20,122 nucleotides of DNA from LC029 sp036676475 (lineage in GTDB: Bacteria > Bacillota > Bacilli > Aneurinibacillales > RAOX-1), in contig JAKFCU010000075.1 of NCBI GenBank assembly GCA_036676475.1, positions 1-20,122 of the forward strand. The letters run 5' to 3'. Both the position numbers and the translations under genes were made by a program. Positions 6,704-14,399 of this stretch are shown here, piece by piece (the stretch's first letter is position 1; each line of letters begins with the position of its first letter). Under the pieces are notes generated by a model. That model saw nothing but the letters and a program-made list of their open reading frames with translations. It did not search any database and was not told where the DNA came from.

Positions 6704-8239
6704 ATGCGTTCAATGAGGCAAGCCATCCTATTTCTTCTCATAATCCTTTTAATGGCTACCTTTAGTTTACCCATTAACGCCCATATATCCCCAACCTTTA
6801 CACTAGAAGAGAAAACCATTGTAGAGATTCAAAAAAGCATGGAATCCGGCGACATTACCTCTAAGCAGTTGGTACAACTGTACCTGCTAAGAATCGCTGA
6901 ATACGATAAGCATGGACCTCGCATTAACTCGGTGCTAGAGATCAATCCCGATGCCTTACAGATAGCAGAGGCTCTTGACAGGGAACGAGCTGCAAAAGGG
7001 CCGCGAGGTCCACTGCATGGGATTCCTATTCTGCTCAAAGACAACATCGGGACTGATGATAAAATGCACACCAGCGCGGGTTCAATGGCATTGGCTAATC
7101 ATCATGCACCTGAGGATTCGTATGTAGTCCAACAGTTACGCGAAGCCGGTGCTGTTATTCTGGGCAAGACCAACATGACGGAATGGGCAGGCTTTATGTC
7201 AGATTTTATGATCAGTGGCTATAGCTCTAGGGGTGGACAAGTCTTAAATCCTTATGGTCTAGGGAACATGGATGTCGGAGGATCGAGTTCCGGTTCCGCG
7301 GCAGCTGTTGCATCCAATTTTGCGACAGTTGCCATCGGTACTGAAACGGCTGGATCTATCATTTATCCTTCAAGCAGAAATGCTATTGCAGGAATTAAAC
7401 CTACTGTGGGACTAGTCAGCCGGTATGGTATCATTCCCGTTTCCCACAGTCAAGATACGGTTGGACCGATGGCAAGAACGGTTGCCGATGCAGCGATCCT
7501 GCTACAATCATTGGCTGGAGCCGATCCGCGGGATCCCGCCACAGTAACCAACGTGCATCAAGCCGATATCGACTATACGAAATGTTTGCAAGCATCCGGC
7601 TTAAGAGGGGCCCGAATTGGCATACCCCGCTATTACTACACGCAACTTTCAGAAAATGAACAAAAGATTATGAAGAAGGCTATAGATTCCATGGAGCAGC
7701 AGGGCGCTGTGATCATTGATCCCGTTGAAATACCGTCGGCGGCTGAATTGGACCAATCCGAATCCGGCGTACTCTCTTATGAATTGAAAACAAATTTAAA
7801 CTATTATTTAAGCAAATGCAGTGTAAATGTCCCTGTTCATTCCTTAAAAGAGCTTATAGCGTTTAACAATAATCACCCAAAAGAAATGCTCAAGTATGGA
7901 CAAAACAGGCTGGTGAATGCAGAAATGACGAGTGGTACGCTTACGGAACCGGAATATATAAAAGGAAAAATAAAGGACCTTCACCTATCCCAACAAGAGG
8001 GGATCGATTTCGCCATCAAACGACATCAACTCGATGCCCTTGTCTTCCCGTCATTTGAAGGTTCCAACATTACTGGCAAATCCGGATATCCGGCGGTTAC
8101 CGTACCGGCCGGGTACACCTCAGCAGGAGTCCCGGTAGGGATTACTTTTACAGCGATGGCATATAGCGAACCCACACTGATCAAGTTAGCCTATTCCTTT
8201 GAACAGGCTACCCGCCATCGGATTCCGCCTAGAATGTAA
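6704..8239 (+). CDS. Secreted amidase-signature hydrolase
   Basis: With the ATG at 6704 the protein has 511 residues. It opens with a signal peptide (MRSMRQ, then a hydrophobic run ending near INA at 26), which supports this start over the in-frame TTG at 6587; an AAGGTGG site lies 12 bases upstream. The Ser-cisSer-Lys triad of the amidase signature family is present: Lys112 in IPILLKDNIG, Ser194 in the Gly/Ser stretch DVGGSSSGSA, and Ser218 in GTETAGSI. The 24-residue gap between the two serines is the one usual in the family. It should hydrolyse an amide bond outside the membrane. The family spans many substrates, so none is assigned. Overall length is normal. A TIMP-like gene follows 66 bases downstream in the same unit. 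Confidence 0.9.
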   Translation: MRSMRQAILFLLIILLMATFSLPINAHISPTFTLEEKTIVEIQKSMESGDITSKQLVQLYLLRIAEYDKHGPRINSVLEINPDALQIAEALDRERAAKGPRGPLHGIPILLKDNIGTDDKMHTSAGSMALANHHAPEDSYVVQQLREAGAVILGKTNMTEWAGFMSDFMISGYSSRGGQVLNPYGLGNMDVGGSSSGSAAAVASNFATVAIGTETAGSIIYPSSRNAIAGIKPTVGLVSRYGIIPVSHSQDTVGPMARTVADAAILLQSLAGADPRDPATVTNVHQADIDYTKCLQASGLRGARIGIPRYYYTQLSENEQKIMKKAIDSMEQQGAVIIDPVEIPSAAELDQSESGVLSYELKTNLNYYLSKCSVNVPVHSLKELIAFNNNHPKEMLKYGQNRLVNAEMTSGTLTEPEYIKGKIKDLHLSQQEGIDFAIKRHQLDALVFPSFEGSNITGKSGYPAVTVPAGYTSAGVPVGITFTAMAYSEPTLIKLAYSFEQATRHRIPPRM

Positions 8240-8305
8240 CCGCGGATATTGGCGGATACCACAGAGTACAAAATGACAAATATAGACTTGGAGATGGTTC
8301 ATATC

Positions 8306-8710
8306 ATGAGAAAAGCGACTCAATCAGCTCTACTATTAATGATATTTAGTTTGGTATTCCTTGCTGCGCCTGCCGCCGGGTATGCTTGTACATGTGCACC
8401 AATGCCAACGGTTCAAGAACAATACAGAGATGCAAGAGCGGTATTTGCAGGAAAAGTGATCAATATTAAAACCGATGGTAAATTAAGTACTGTAAGTTTT
8501 CAGGTTACATCCGCATGGAAAGGGGTTACCACTAACCAAATCACAATAAAAACGCCTTCTGAACTGACTGCTTGCGGATACCCGTTTCAAATCGGAAAAA
8601 GTTATCTCGTTTACACAACCGCTAACTTGACAAGCAATATTTGTATGAGAACAAATGAATTATCAAAAGCCCAAGAAGATTTGTCTATATTAGGACAAGA
8701 GGACCGATAA
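8306..8710 (+). CDS. Secreted TIMP/netrin-like small protein
   Basis: The ATG at 8306 has a GGAGATGG site 8 bases upstream and starts a 134-residue protein with a clear signal peptide. The upstream in-frame TTG at 8249 would bury that signal. Cleavage after GYA (residue 27) would give a mature N-terminus CTCAPMPTVQEQY. The preceding residues do not form a lipobox. The four cysteines fall at mature positions 1, 3, 63 and 86. That mirrors the C1-C70 and C3-C99 disulfide pattern of animal TIMP N-terminal domains, where the free Cys1 amino group binds the protease zinc. The beta-rich middle (AVFAGKVINI, STVSFQVTSAW) fits an NTR/OB fold. Bacterial NTR-like proteins of this type exist, but their function is mostly unknown. 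Inhibition of a metalloprotease is a hypothesis only. Confidence 0.75.
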   Translation: MRKATQSALLLMIFSLVFLAAPAAGYACTCAPMPTVQEQYRDARAVFAGKVINIKTDGKLSTVSFQVTSAWKGVTTNQITIKTPSELTACGYPFQIGKSYLVYTTANLTSNICMRTNELSKAQEDLSILGQEDR

Positions 8711-8720
8711 AAAAAATCAT

Positions 8721-8764
8721 AAACCAACTAACTTCCCTAAGTTGTTAGCTGGTTTTTATTTTTT
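8721..8764. terminator. Bidirectional terminator
   Basis: AAACCAACTAACTT and AAGTTGTTAGCTGGTTT form a stem with a small bulge and a CCCT loop, followed by a T-rich run. An A run on the other side allows termination of the minus-strand gene too. It separates the convergent TIMP-like and Gly/Pro-tail genes. Confidence 0.85.
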
Positions 8765-8773
8765 AGGCAATCA

Positions 8774-9160
8774 TTAATCCAAATAAGGCCCAGGATAGGT
8801 TCCAGGATAAGTTCCAGGTGCTGGTCCGGGTGCTGGTGCTGGTGCTGGTCCAGGAACTCCACCAGGCGGAGGTACAAGGATTTGAAGGCCGATCAACTCT
8901 TCTGGGAGAAAACTTAGAGTGCCAAAGTTGACACCTGTTCTTTCACTGGTAATATTGATTAATTGAATTCGGTTAGATACAGGATTATATCGGCCCACTG
9001 TGGCTGTTACTCCACCAAGAGTTCCTATAGTAGTTCTGATTACAGCACCCTGTAATTGCTGTAATCGGGGAACTTGGATGAGGGGATACGTTTGTTGCCT
9101 GGTTTGCCTAGAACACTTTTGCAATAATTTCATTAAACGCATTTTTGAAGCCTTTTTCAT
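8774..9160 (-). CDS. Short protein with Gly/Pro/Ala tail, possible coat protein
   Basis: The 128-residue protein begins with a basic stretch (MKKASKMRLMKLLQK) that has no proper hydrophobic signal core. Residues about 33-93 form a short beta-rich domain, with GAVIRTTIGTLGG, VGRYNPVSNRIQLINI and FLPEELIGLQIL. It is reminiscent of small Sm-like or DUF2642-type barrels in spore proteins, but not close enough to assign. The last 33 residues are low complexity, made of PGPAPAP and GTYPG units encoded by a GCTGGT-type microsatellite. The start is secure: AAAGGAGGT lies 8 bases upstream. It converges on the TIMP-like gene and diverges from the third peptidase. A structural role is a guess from composition and neighbours. 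Confidence 0.7.
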   Translation of the reverse strand: MKKASKMRLMKLLQKCSRQTRQQTYPLIQVPRLQQLQGAVIRTTIGTLGGVTATVGRYNPVSNRIQLINITSERTGVNFGTLSFLPEELIGLQILVPPPGGVPGPAPAPAPGPAPGTYPGTYPGPYLD

Positions 9161-9544
9161 AGATAATTACCTCCTTTATGATCTTTTCTAGACAAAATCA
9201 ATCTATTCCAAAGGAGATTTAATGGTTATTAATACACAATAAAATAGGTAGTTGTACTTGTAAGCATTCTACTTTTTAGATAAAGCAATATCTGCTGCAA
9301 TGCATGCGTCATCGTATTGGAAAACGCTAACTCCTTGTACTCTATCACTTTGCTTTCTGCAATAATTCAACCAATGCCATATATTGCCCAACTCCTTCAT
9401 TTAATAGAACAGGTATGTATTAAAGATTACGGTTCGTTGATAATATGAATCGCCAATGGGCAATCATCCAATCAATTACAAATGTACCTCCATATATTGT
9501 AATCGGTATTATATTCACCTAACGGACAAGGAGCGATCTATTCC
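9161..9544. other. Divergent intergenic region
   Basis: The region separates the minus-strand Gly/Pro-tail gene from the plus-strand third peptidase and probably holds both promoters. A CATATATTG motif at 9492-9500 resembles a sporulation -10 box but lacks a good -35. A six-codon frame with a ribosome site near 9222 looks fortuitous. No RNA or terminator was recognised. Confidence 0.35.
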
Positions 9545-10606
9545 ATGGCTACTTTTTATCAAGCAACTCAAATGAAAGAATTACTAAGCAGAAAAATGCT
9601 GAACAGAAAAGGGGTCGTAGGAATTGGTGTCGGGTACGTCAATCCCCAAAAACCGAAACAAGGAGCCGCCGTGATTGTATATGCACATAAAAACGCCCAA
9701 TCGCTAATTAAAAATATGAAAGTATTGATTTCCTCGAAAAATCTATCCATTCCCATTCGTCATATCCCAGCCAACCAGGCTGTAGCCAATGCCGCCATCT
9801 CTCAAAACCCCCGGGCTAGATACCGCCCTGTTCCTGGAGCTGTAAGCATCGGAAGTAATGTGACTGGAACCGCGGGGCTTGTAGTAGTCAATTTCCCCAA
9901 TCCCCGTCAGTTATATCTGTTAAGCAATAACCATGTTCTAAACATCAATAATACAGCCGGATTTTCACCCACCATTCAACCTGGACCAGCGGATGGGGGA
10001 ACGTTAGCCAACGACCGGATTGGACGATTAGACCGATTTGTTCCCATAAGACCCCTAGGAACAGGTACCAATTTCATCGATGCGGCAACGGCCATTCCTT
10101 TCAATAATAATTTGCTTAATCCCGTTTACTTAGGCGTTGGAGTCGTACCAGGACATCAATCTACCTATAGAGTAGGGGACCGATTCAAAAAGGTGGGCCG
10201 GACTACAGCCTTCGTTACCGGTGTGGTTGAATCAGTCAATACGGATATCAATATTTTTTATACCAATTATAATTTCACGGCTAACTTTAGAAACCAAACC
10301 ATCATAAGAAGTGAAGGATCGTTTCCAGTTTCCTTACCCGGAGACTCTGGTTCAGTTTGGTTGAATACGAACACAAACTGGGCAACAGCGGTAAACTATG
10401 GCTCCATTCTCGGTCAAGGAGGAATAAGGTCGATTTGCTATCCAATCCAATGGTTTATGCAAGCCTTTAGGACACGTGTAGCCCTCCCGGCTGGAAGTGG
10501 CGGAGGTGTAAAGAAAGCAGGAAAGATGACCAGCTACGCCTATGCCCGTCCACTGAGCAAAAAAGAGCTCAAGACAATCAGAGTGGTTTCAGTAAAAAAG
10601 AAATAG
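9545..10606 (+). CDS. Trypsin-fold serine peptidase without signal peptide, third paralog
   Basis: The 353-residue protein starts MATFYQA. An AAGGAG site lies 11 bases before its ATG, and this start supports the ones chosen for copies A and B. The triad is His130 (SNNHVL), Asp179 (FIDAAT) and Ser268 (PGDSGSVW). The N-terminal block (RKGVVGIGVGYVNP) and tail (YAYARPLSKKELKTIRVV) are shared with both other copies, but the loops have diverged strongly and the gene is on the other strand. The 5' and 3' flanks conserved between A and B are absent here. It is therefore an older duplicate or a separate arrival. No export signal is visible. A terminator follows about 100 bases downstream. Confidence 0.8.
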   Translation: MATFYQATQMKELLSRKMLNRKGVVGIGVGYVNPQKPKQGAAVIVYAHKNAQSLIKNMKVLISSKNLSIPIRHIPANQAVANAAISQNPRARYRPVPGAVSIGSNVTGTAGLVVVNFPNPRQLYLLSNNHVLNINNTAGFSPTIQPGPADGGTLANDRIGRLDRFVPIRPLGTGTNFIDAATAIPFNNNLLNPVYLGVGVVPGHQSTYRVGDRFKKVGRTTAFVTGVVESVNTDINIFYTNYNFTANFRNQTIIRSEGSFPVSLPGDSGSVWLNTNTNWATAVNYGSILGQGGIRSICYPIQWFMQAFRTRVALPAGSGGGVKKAGKMTSYAYARPLSKKELKTIRVVSVKKK

Positions 10607-10705
10607 AAAATTAAATGCAAATAGCGAATACTCACATAGGGTCAATTAGCTGTTTATCATTTAATAAATACCGCAATCTAGCAACTGCAGAGGGTGGATA
10701 AACAA

Positions 10706-10741
10706 TCTCTCTATTTGGCCGGATGAATAAGAGACTTTTTT
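10706..10741 (+). terminator. Rho-independent terminator of the third peptidase
   Basis: TCTCT-C-TATT pairs with AATAAGAGA through a nine-pair stem with one bulge and a GC-containing loop. It is followed by C and six T residues. Confidence 0.6.
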
Positions 10742-10989
10742 CCATACGTTTTCCAAAGATTTTTTAGTAGACCACTTTGAACCCTTGCTCATGACGAGTC
10801 CCCCTTTTGGTGTTCCGATACTCTATTTATTCACAAAAAAATGAAAGGTTAATAAGCGGAAACTTTTTGGGTGAATCCGCTCATATGTTGCAGCGCTGGT
10901 CTTGGGCTGCATGGATGGCTAACGGGAGGATTGTATGTACGATAAATAAGGAGATGTTGTAATATTTTTGACTTTCCACGATTGTCTAT

Positions 10990-11017
10990 ACCTCCATTGA
11001 TACATTCTCATACCTTA
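10990..11017 (+). promoter_or_regulatory. Sigma-K-like promoter of the DUF1036-like gene
   Basis: AC at 10990-10991, a 17-base spacer and CATACCTTA at 11009-11017 match the sigma-K pattern AC, 16-17 bases, CATAnnnTA. The mRNA would start about 30 bases before the ATG at 11056. This would place the gene in the late mother-cell programme. Confidence 0.5.
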
Positions 11018-11055
11018 ATACCGTAAGTTATATATTATAAGAAGGGAATGACGAC

Positions 11056-11577
11056 ATGGCTCTCATTTTCCGCAACGCAACCAACTCACGCCTGTATCTT
11101 ACCGTTGCCTACCCGAATTCCGGCTGTAGTCCTGTCGCCTATGCGAAGCTTGGCTGGTACCATGTAGAACCAGGACAAACGAGGCGGCCAATCGGTGCGA
11201 ACGTCGGGGGCTTCACGTTTTATTTCTACGCCGAGGATGTTTTCGGACGTAGGTGGAATGGTCCGTACTTCACCCAGGTCCCGAATACGCCATTCCATTG
11301 GTGCTGGAATTTGGGATGCTCGACCTGTAGAAATCTAGGATTTAGGAGGATTGATGTCCCCGCGAACTTCGTTGACTACACCATCACCCTTACAATGTCT
11401 CCCAGCCAAGGAAACTCTAAATCGGGCAAGATCGTCACGGTGTTGCCTAGTAAACTGAAAAAAGTAAAACCTCTATTCATAAAGCCTAAGGCTTTGCCTA
11501 GTAAACTGATAAAATTAAAACCTTTGTTGAGTAACCGTATAGCTTTGCCTAGCCCTATTGATAGGTCTAGATTTTAA
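11056..11577 (+). CDS. DUF1036-like protein with Lys-rich repeat tail
   Basis: Residues 1-115 resemble the DUF1036 family: a strand with RLYLTVAYP, then GWYHVEPGQTR, FTFYFYAED and a tryptophan-rich segment. Five cysteines occur, four of them not far from the Trp/Tyr-rich regions. The function of the family is unknown. From about residue 130 the protein becomes basic and carries a 17-residue repeat, LPSKLKKVKPLFIKPKA then LPSKLIKLKPLLSNRIA, then a partial third unit ending in RSRF. No signal peptide is present. GAAGGG lies about 9 bases before the ATG, and a sigma-K-like promoter lies upstream. A basic repetitive tail on a small sporulation-timed protein would suit a coat or crust component, which is inference. 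Confidence 0.72.
   Translation: MALIFRNATNSRLYLTVAYPNSGCSPVAYAKLGWYHVEPGQTRRPIGANVGGFTFYFYAEDVFGRRWNGPYFTQVPNTPFHWCWNLGCSTCRNLGFRRIDVPANFVDYTITLTMSPSQGNSKSGKIVTVLPSKLKKVKPLFIKPKALPSKLIKLKPLLSNRIALPSPIDRSRF
11443..11574 (+). repeat. 51-bp in-frame tandem repeat
   Basis: TTGCCTAGTAAACTG starts at 11443 and again at 11494, and the third unit starts TTGCCTAG at 11545. The period is exactly 51 bases, so copy number can change without breaking the frame. Confidence 0.85.
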
Positions 11578-11629
11578 GAAAGCTACTTGCGCAGCCTAAT
11601 GCGTATAATACTTTCCGATAAGTGTATAA

Positions 11630-11675
11630 AAAGAAGGATTCGTTCCCGTCTAGGGGATTGAATCCTTCTTTCTTC
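11630..11675. terminator. Bidirectional terminator
   Basis: AAAGAAGGATTC (11630-11641) and GAATCCTTCTTT (11660-11671) form a perfect 12-pair stem with A and T runs outside. It serves the DUF1036-like gene on the plus strand and the end of the peptide-transporter operon on the minus strand. Confidence 0.9.
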
Positions 11676-11679
11676 AACC

Positions 11680-13464
11680 TTACTCTACTTCCGGCTTCTC
11701 CGCTGTGACACCAACATCTTTCCAGGTCAACTCAGAGCTTGGATCCATCGTCAGGTTTTTCACACGATTGTTCACGGCATAAATGGCAGAGCGATATAAG
11801 ATAGGGATGACAGGCACTTCTTCATTCATCAAGGCTTGCCATTGATTGTAAATGTCTTTGCGATAGGCTCTATCAAAGGCTTGTTCGGAATGGCCTTTTT
11901 CCAATAACTCATCCTGTTTGTCATTCACCCAATGCGTATAATTGAACATGGCCTTTCGTCCGTATAATCCTTCCGGATCCACATCGCTTCCTGTCCCCCA
12001 TGCCCCTGCGAACACATCCACTTTCGGATCATCCTTTTGAAGCATATCGTAAAATGAGTTGAATTCAGCTAACCGGCCATCGACCAACTGTACATCCAAG
12101 CCTACCTCTTTCCAACCTTGCATATAAAACCTGGCCAGTGGTTCAGCAATGTCTCCTCCGCTCATCGAAAGGAAATGAATCGTAAATTTCTTTCCATCGG
12201 GATCTTCGCGAAGCCCGTCTCTATCTTGATCTTTATATCCGGCTTCATCCAGAAGCTGTTTCGCTTTTTCAGGATCGTATGGATATCCTTTCGCATTTTG
12301 GTCATGATAGCCTGGGAAGGATGGCGGGATTAACGTGGTGGCCGGAAAGCGCAAACCGTGATAGAGTTTATCTCCGACCGATTGGTTGTCCAGCGCATAA
12401 GCCATCGCTTGGCGAAGCTTTTTGTTTTGGAATTTTGGATTGTCCATCACATTCTCTTGTTTTTGGGCATCCCAATGACCGAGCTTAAAGCCGATATAGT
12501 TGTACGCTAAGTCAATTTTCCCGATAAATTGAATATTTTTGGACCCTTTTGCCGTTACATATTGATCGGTTGGAAATTGCGCAAGATCGATTTCACCTTT
12601 TTTTAGGGATTGTAACACCACCTGCGGGCTCACCACCTTTACAATGACCCCTTTCAAGTTCGGTTTTCCTTCCCAGTAATCTTCGTTGCGAACGAATTCG
12701 ACCGACTCACCAGGAACGATCTTGCTCAATTTGAACGGACCGAATCCAATCGGTTTTTTGCGGATTTTATCGGACTGAGCCAATTGTGGGATCGGAACAT
12801 CCTGTAAATAATGCTTGGGCAAGGGAGATGACCATATTCCTGTAAACACGGACGGATTGGCATGGTTCCAGGTAATGGTTAACGTTTTGTCATCCTGCAC
12901 CTTAATTCCGGAAATGTCCTTGGCTTGGCCGCTGTGGTACGCTTCCATACCCACAATATCTTGAATCAGTGCATCCCCATAACGGACACCCGCGTAGTCT
13001 TTGTGGCCAATCACCAAGTAGGCATATTCCAGGTCTTCCGCTTTGACCGGCTCTCCGTCATGCCATTTGACATGATCTCTTATTTGGATCGTCATCGTTT
13101 TTTTGTCATTCGATAGTTCGTACGTCGCTGCTCCATCATTGGTAATCTCGTAATCGCCATTGGTGCGAAATAGGGATTCATCAAAAAACTGCAGGATTTC
13201 CCCATCCGGCTGCCCCGTATAAAACGCCGTATTAAGCGTCCCTTCAAACGGAGTATCCGACACTAATCCGTAAGTCAACACTCCATTGACAAGTGTCCCC
13301 TCATTTTGGACATCCATTGGAAAATTTCCAATACTTTCTTTTTGTACGGTTGGTTTGTTTGGAGCATCCTCTTTCGAATCGCTTGTCGAATTGTTTGTAC
13401 ACGCCGACAACACGAGCAAAAGACCGGCTAGCACCGTGATAAACTTCCCATGCCTTTTCTTCAT
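11680..13464 (-). CDS. oppA: Peptide ABC transporter substrate-binding lipoprotein
   Basis: The 594-residue protein begins with a lipoprotein signal: basic start, hydrophobic run and lipobox LSAC with Cys22. It is therefore anchored outside the membrane. The body has SBP_bac_5 features: a two-lobe layout, the PIGFGPFKLSK and YWEGKPNLKGV segments near the middle, and a KLRQAMAYALD helix. It should bind oligopeptides and pass them to the permease pair. It is the last gene of the operon, 19 bases after oppC. In the well-known B. subtilis app operon the binding protein lies between the ATPases and permeases. The upstream AAGGGGGAAG site fixes the start. The peptide range cannot be read; appA would be an equally fair name. 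Confidence 0.92.
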   Translation of the reverse strand: MKKRHGKFITVLAGLLLVLSACTNNSTSDSKEDAPNKPTVQKESIGNFPMDVQNEGTLVNGVLTYGLVSDTPFEGTLNTAFYTGQPDGEILQFFDESLFRTNGDYEITNDGAATYELSNDKKTMTIQIRDHVKWHDGEPVKAEDLEYAYLVIGHKDYAGVRYGDALIQDIVGMEAYHSGQAKDISGIKVQDDKTLTITWNHANPSVFTGIWSSPLPKHYLQDVPIPQLAQSDKIRKKPIGFGPFKLSKIVPGESVEFVRNEDYWEGKPNLKGVIVKVVSPQVVLQSLKKGEIDLAQFPTDQYVTAKGSKNIQFIGKIDLAYNYIGFKLGHWDAQKQENVMDNPKFQNKKLRQAMAYALDNQSVGDKLYHGLRFPATTLIPPSFPGYHDQNAKGYPYDPEKAKQLLDEAGYKDQDRDGLREDPDGKKFTIHFLSMSGGDIAEPLARFYMQGWKEVGLDVQLVDGRLAEFNSFYDMLQKDDPKVDVFAGAWGTGSDVDPEGLYGRKAMFNYTHWVNDKQDELLEKGHSEQAFDRAYRKDIYNQWQALMNEEVPVIPILYRSAIYAVNNRVKNLTMDPSSELTWKDVGVTAEKPEVE

Positions 13465-13483
13465 TCATTTCTTCCCCCTTTTA

Positions 13484-14386
13484 CTACCCTAATCTTTGTC
13501 TTGCATCAGCTGCCCGTTTCAGCGCTTGTCCGATAAAATTAATGCACAGCATCATCACAAAAATGAGCAAGGATGCCGGAAGCCATACCCACCATTTATG
13601 TTGCAAAACATCCGGATTCATCGCATAGCTGACTAATGTACCCAAGCTTGGCGTGCTTTCCGGCAAGCCAAAGCCCAAGTAGCTCAATCCGGATTCAATC
13701 CCGATATTTCCGGCAAGATTTAGCGTCAGGTTCACAATAATAATGGAGCTTAAATTCGGCAAGATTTCCCGAGTAATAATTTTCCAGTCCGGGGTGCCGA
13801 GCGTCTTCGAGGCGCTGACATAGTCCAGCTCCCGTTCCGCTAGCGTTTTGGCGCGAATTAATCGTGCTTTCCCGGTCCATAAAAAGGCGCTCATAATGAG
13901 AATAAACGTCAACACATTATATTTCGGTACGATGGCGATAAAGACGATGACTAACATCAGAAAGGGCAGGACGAGTATAAAATCAATGATACGCATCAGA
14001 ATATGATCAATGAATCCCCCAAAATACCCGGCGATCAAACCGATGGCGAGACCCATGAAACCCGAGAGGAGGGTAATCGCTAAACCGATGGTAAAGGAGT
14101 TCCTCGCGCCGATCATCAGCTGCCCAAAAATATCTCTTCCTCCATAATCCGTACCCAACCAATGTTCCGCAGATGGCGGAAGATAAATCGAAAACAAATC
14201 GATCTTTACGATTTCCTCTTGATCTAAAAGAAATGACGATCCATAGACTAACAAAAGAATCAGTGAAAGAAGAAGAAGAGAGCTGAATGCTATTTTATCT
14301 TTGACTACTTCACGCCAAAGGACAAAAAGACCGGAAGAACTCTTCTCCGCTTGCGGAAGATCATCACGCTTTGTGTTCACGATCAT
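13484..14386 (-). CDS. oppC: Peptide ABC transporter permease, OppC type
   Basis: With the ATG at 14386 the protein has 300 residues, the usual size. A cytoplasmic N-terminus is followed by a first membrane segment, the HWLGTDYGGRDIFGQLMIGA motif typical of OppC/DppC, and five further membrane segments. The coupling (EAA-type) loop YVSASKTLGTPDWKIITREI contacts the ATPases. An earlier in-frame TTG at 14425 would overlap oppB by 26 bases and has no ribosome site. GTG at 14380 is an alternative with better spacing from GGGAGG. Confidence 0.92.
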   Translation of the reverse strand: MIVNTKRDDLPQAEKSSSGLFVLWREVVKDKIAFSSLLLLSLILLLVYGSSFLLDQEEIVKIDLFSIYLPPSAEHWLGTDYGGRDIFGQLMIGARNSFTIGLAITLLSGFMGLAIGLIAGYFGGFIDHILMRIIDFILVLPFLMLVIVFIAIVPKYNVLTFILIMSAFLWTGKARLIRAKTLAERELDYVSASKTLGTPDWKIITREILPNLSSIIIVNLTLNLAGNIGIESGLSYLGFGLPESTPSLGTLVSYAMNPDVLQHKWWVWLPASLLIFVMMLCINFIGQALKRAADARQRLG

Positions 14387-14399
14387 GTCCTCCCTTCCC

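Larger units (their letters stand above)
10607..11055. other. Intergenic region between third peptidase and DUF1036-like gene
   Basis: It contains the terminator at 10706-10741 and a sigma-K-like promoter at 10990-11017. An AGCGGA/TCCGCT inverted repeat with a 15-base loop lies near 10855-10882. A 43-codon minus-strand frame (10661-10792) overlaps the terminator and is not called. Confidence 0.4.

Noticed and set aside
6829..7071. Minus-strand 80-codon ORF
   Set aside because: It is antisense to the catalytic part of the amidase and has no independent support.
8306..8710. Lipoprotein reading of the TIMP-like protein
   Set aside because: The residues before the first cysteine (G-Y-A-C) lack the branched or Leu residue of a lipobox, so ordinary cleavage is more likely.
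10661..10792. Minus-strand 43-codon ORF with an AGGGGG ribosome site
   Set aside because: It is Lys-rich at the start and then loses character, and it runs through the terminator of the third peptidase. No homology can be claimed.
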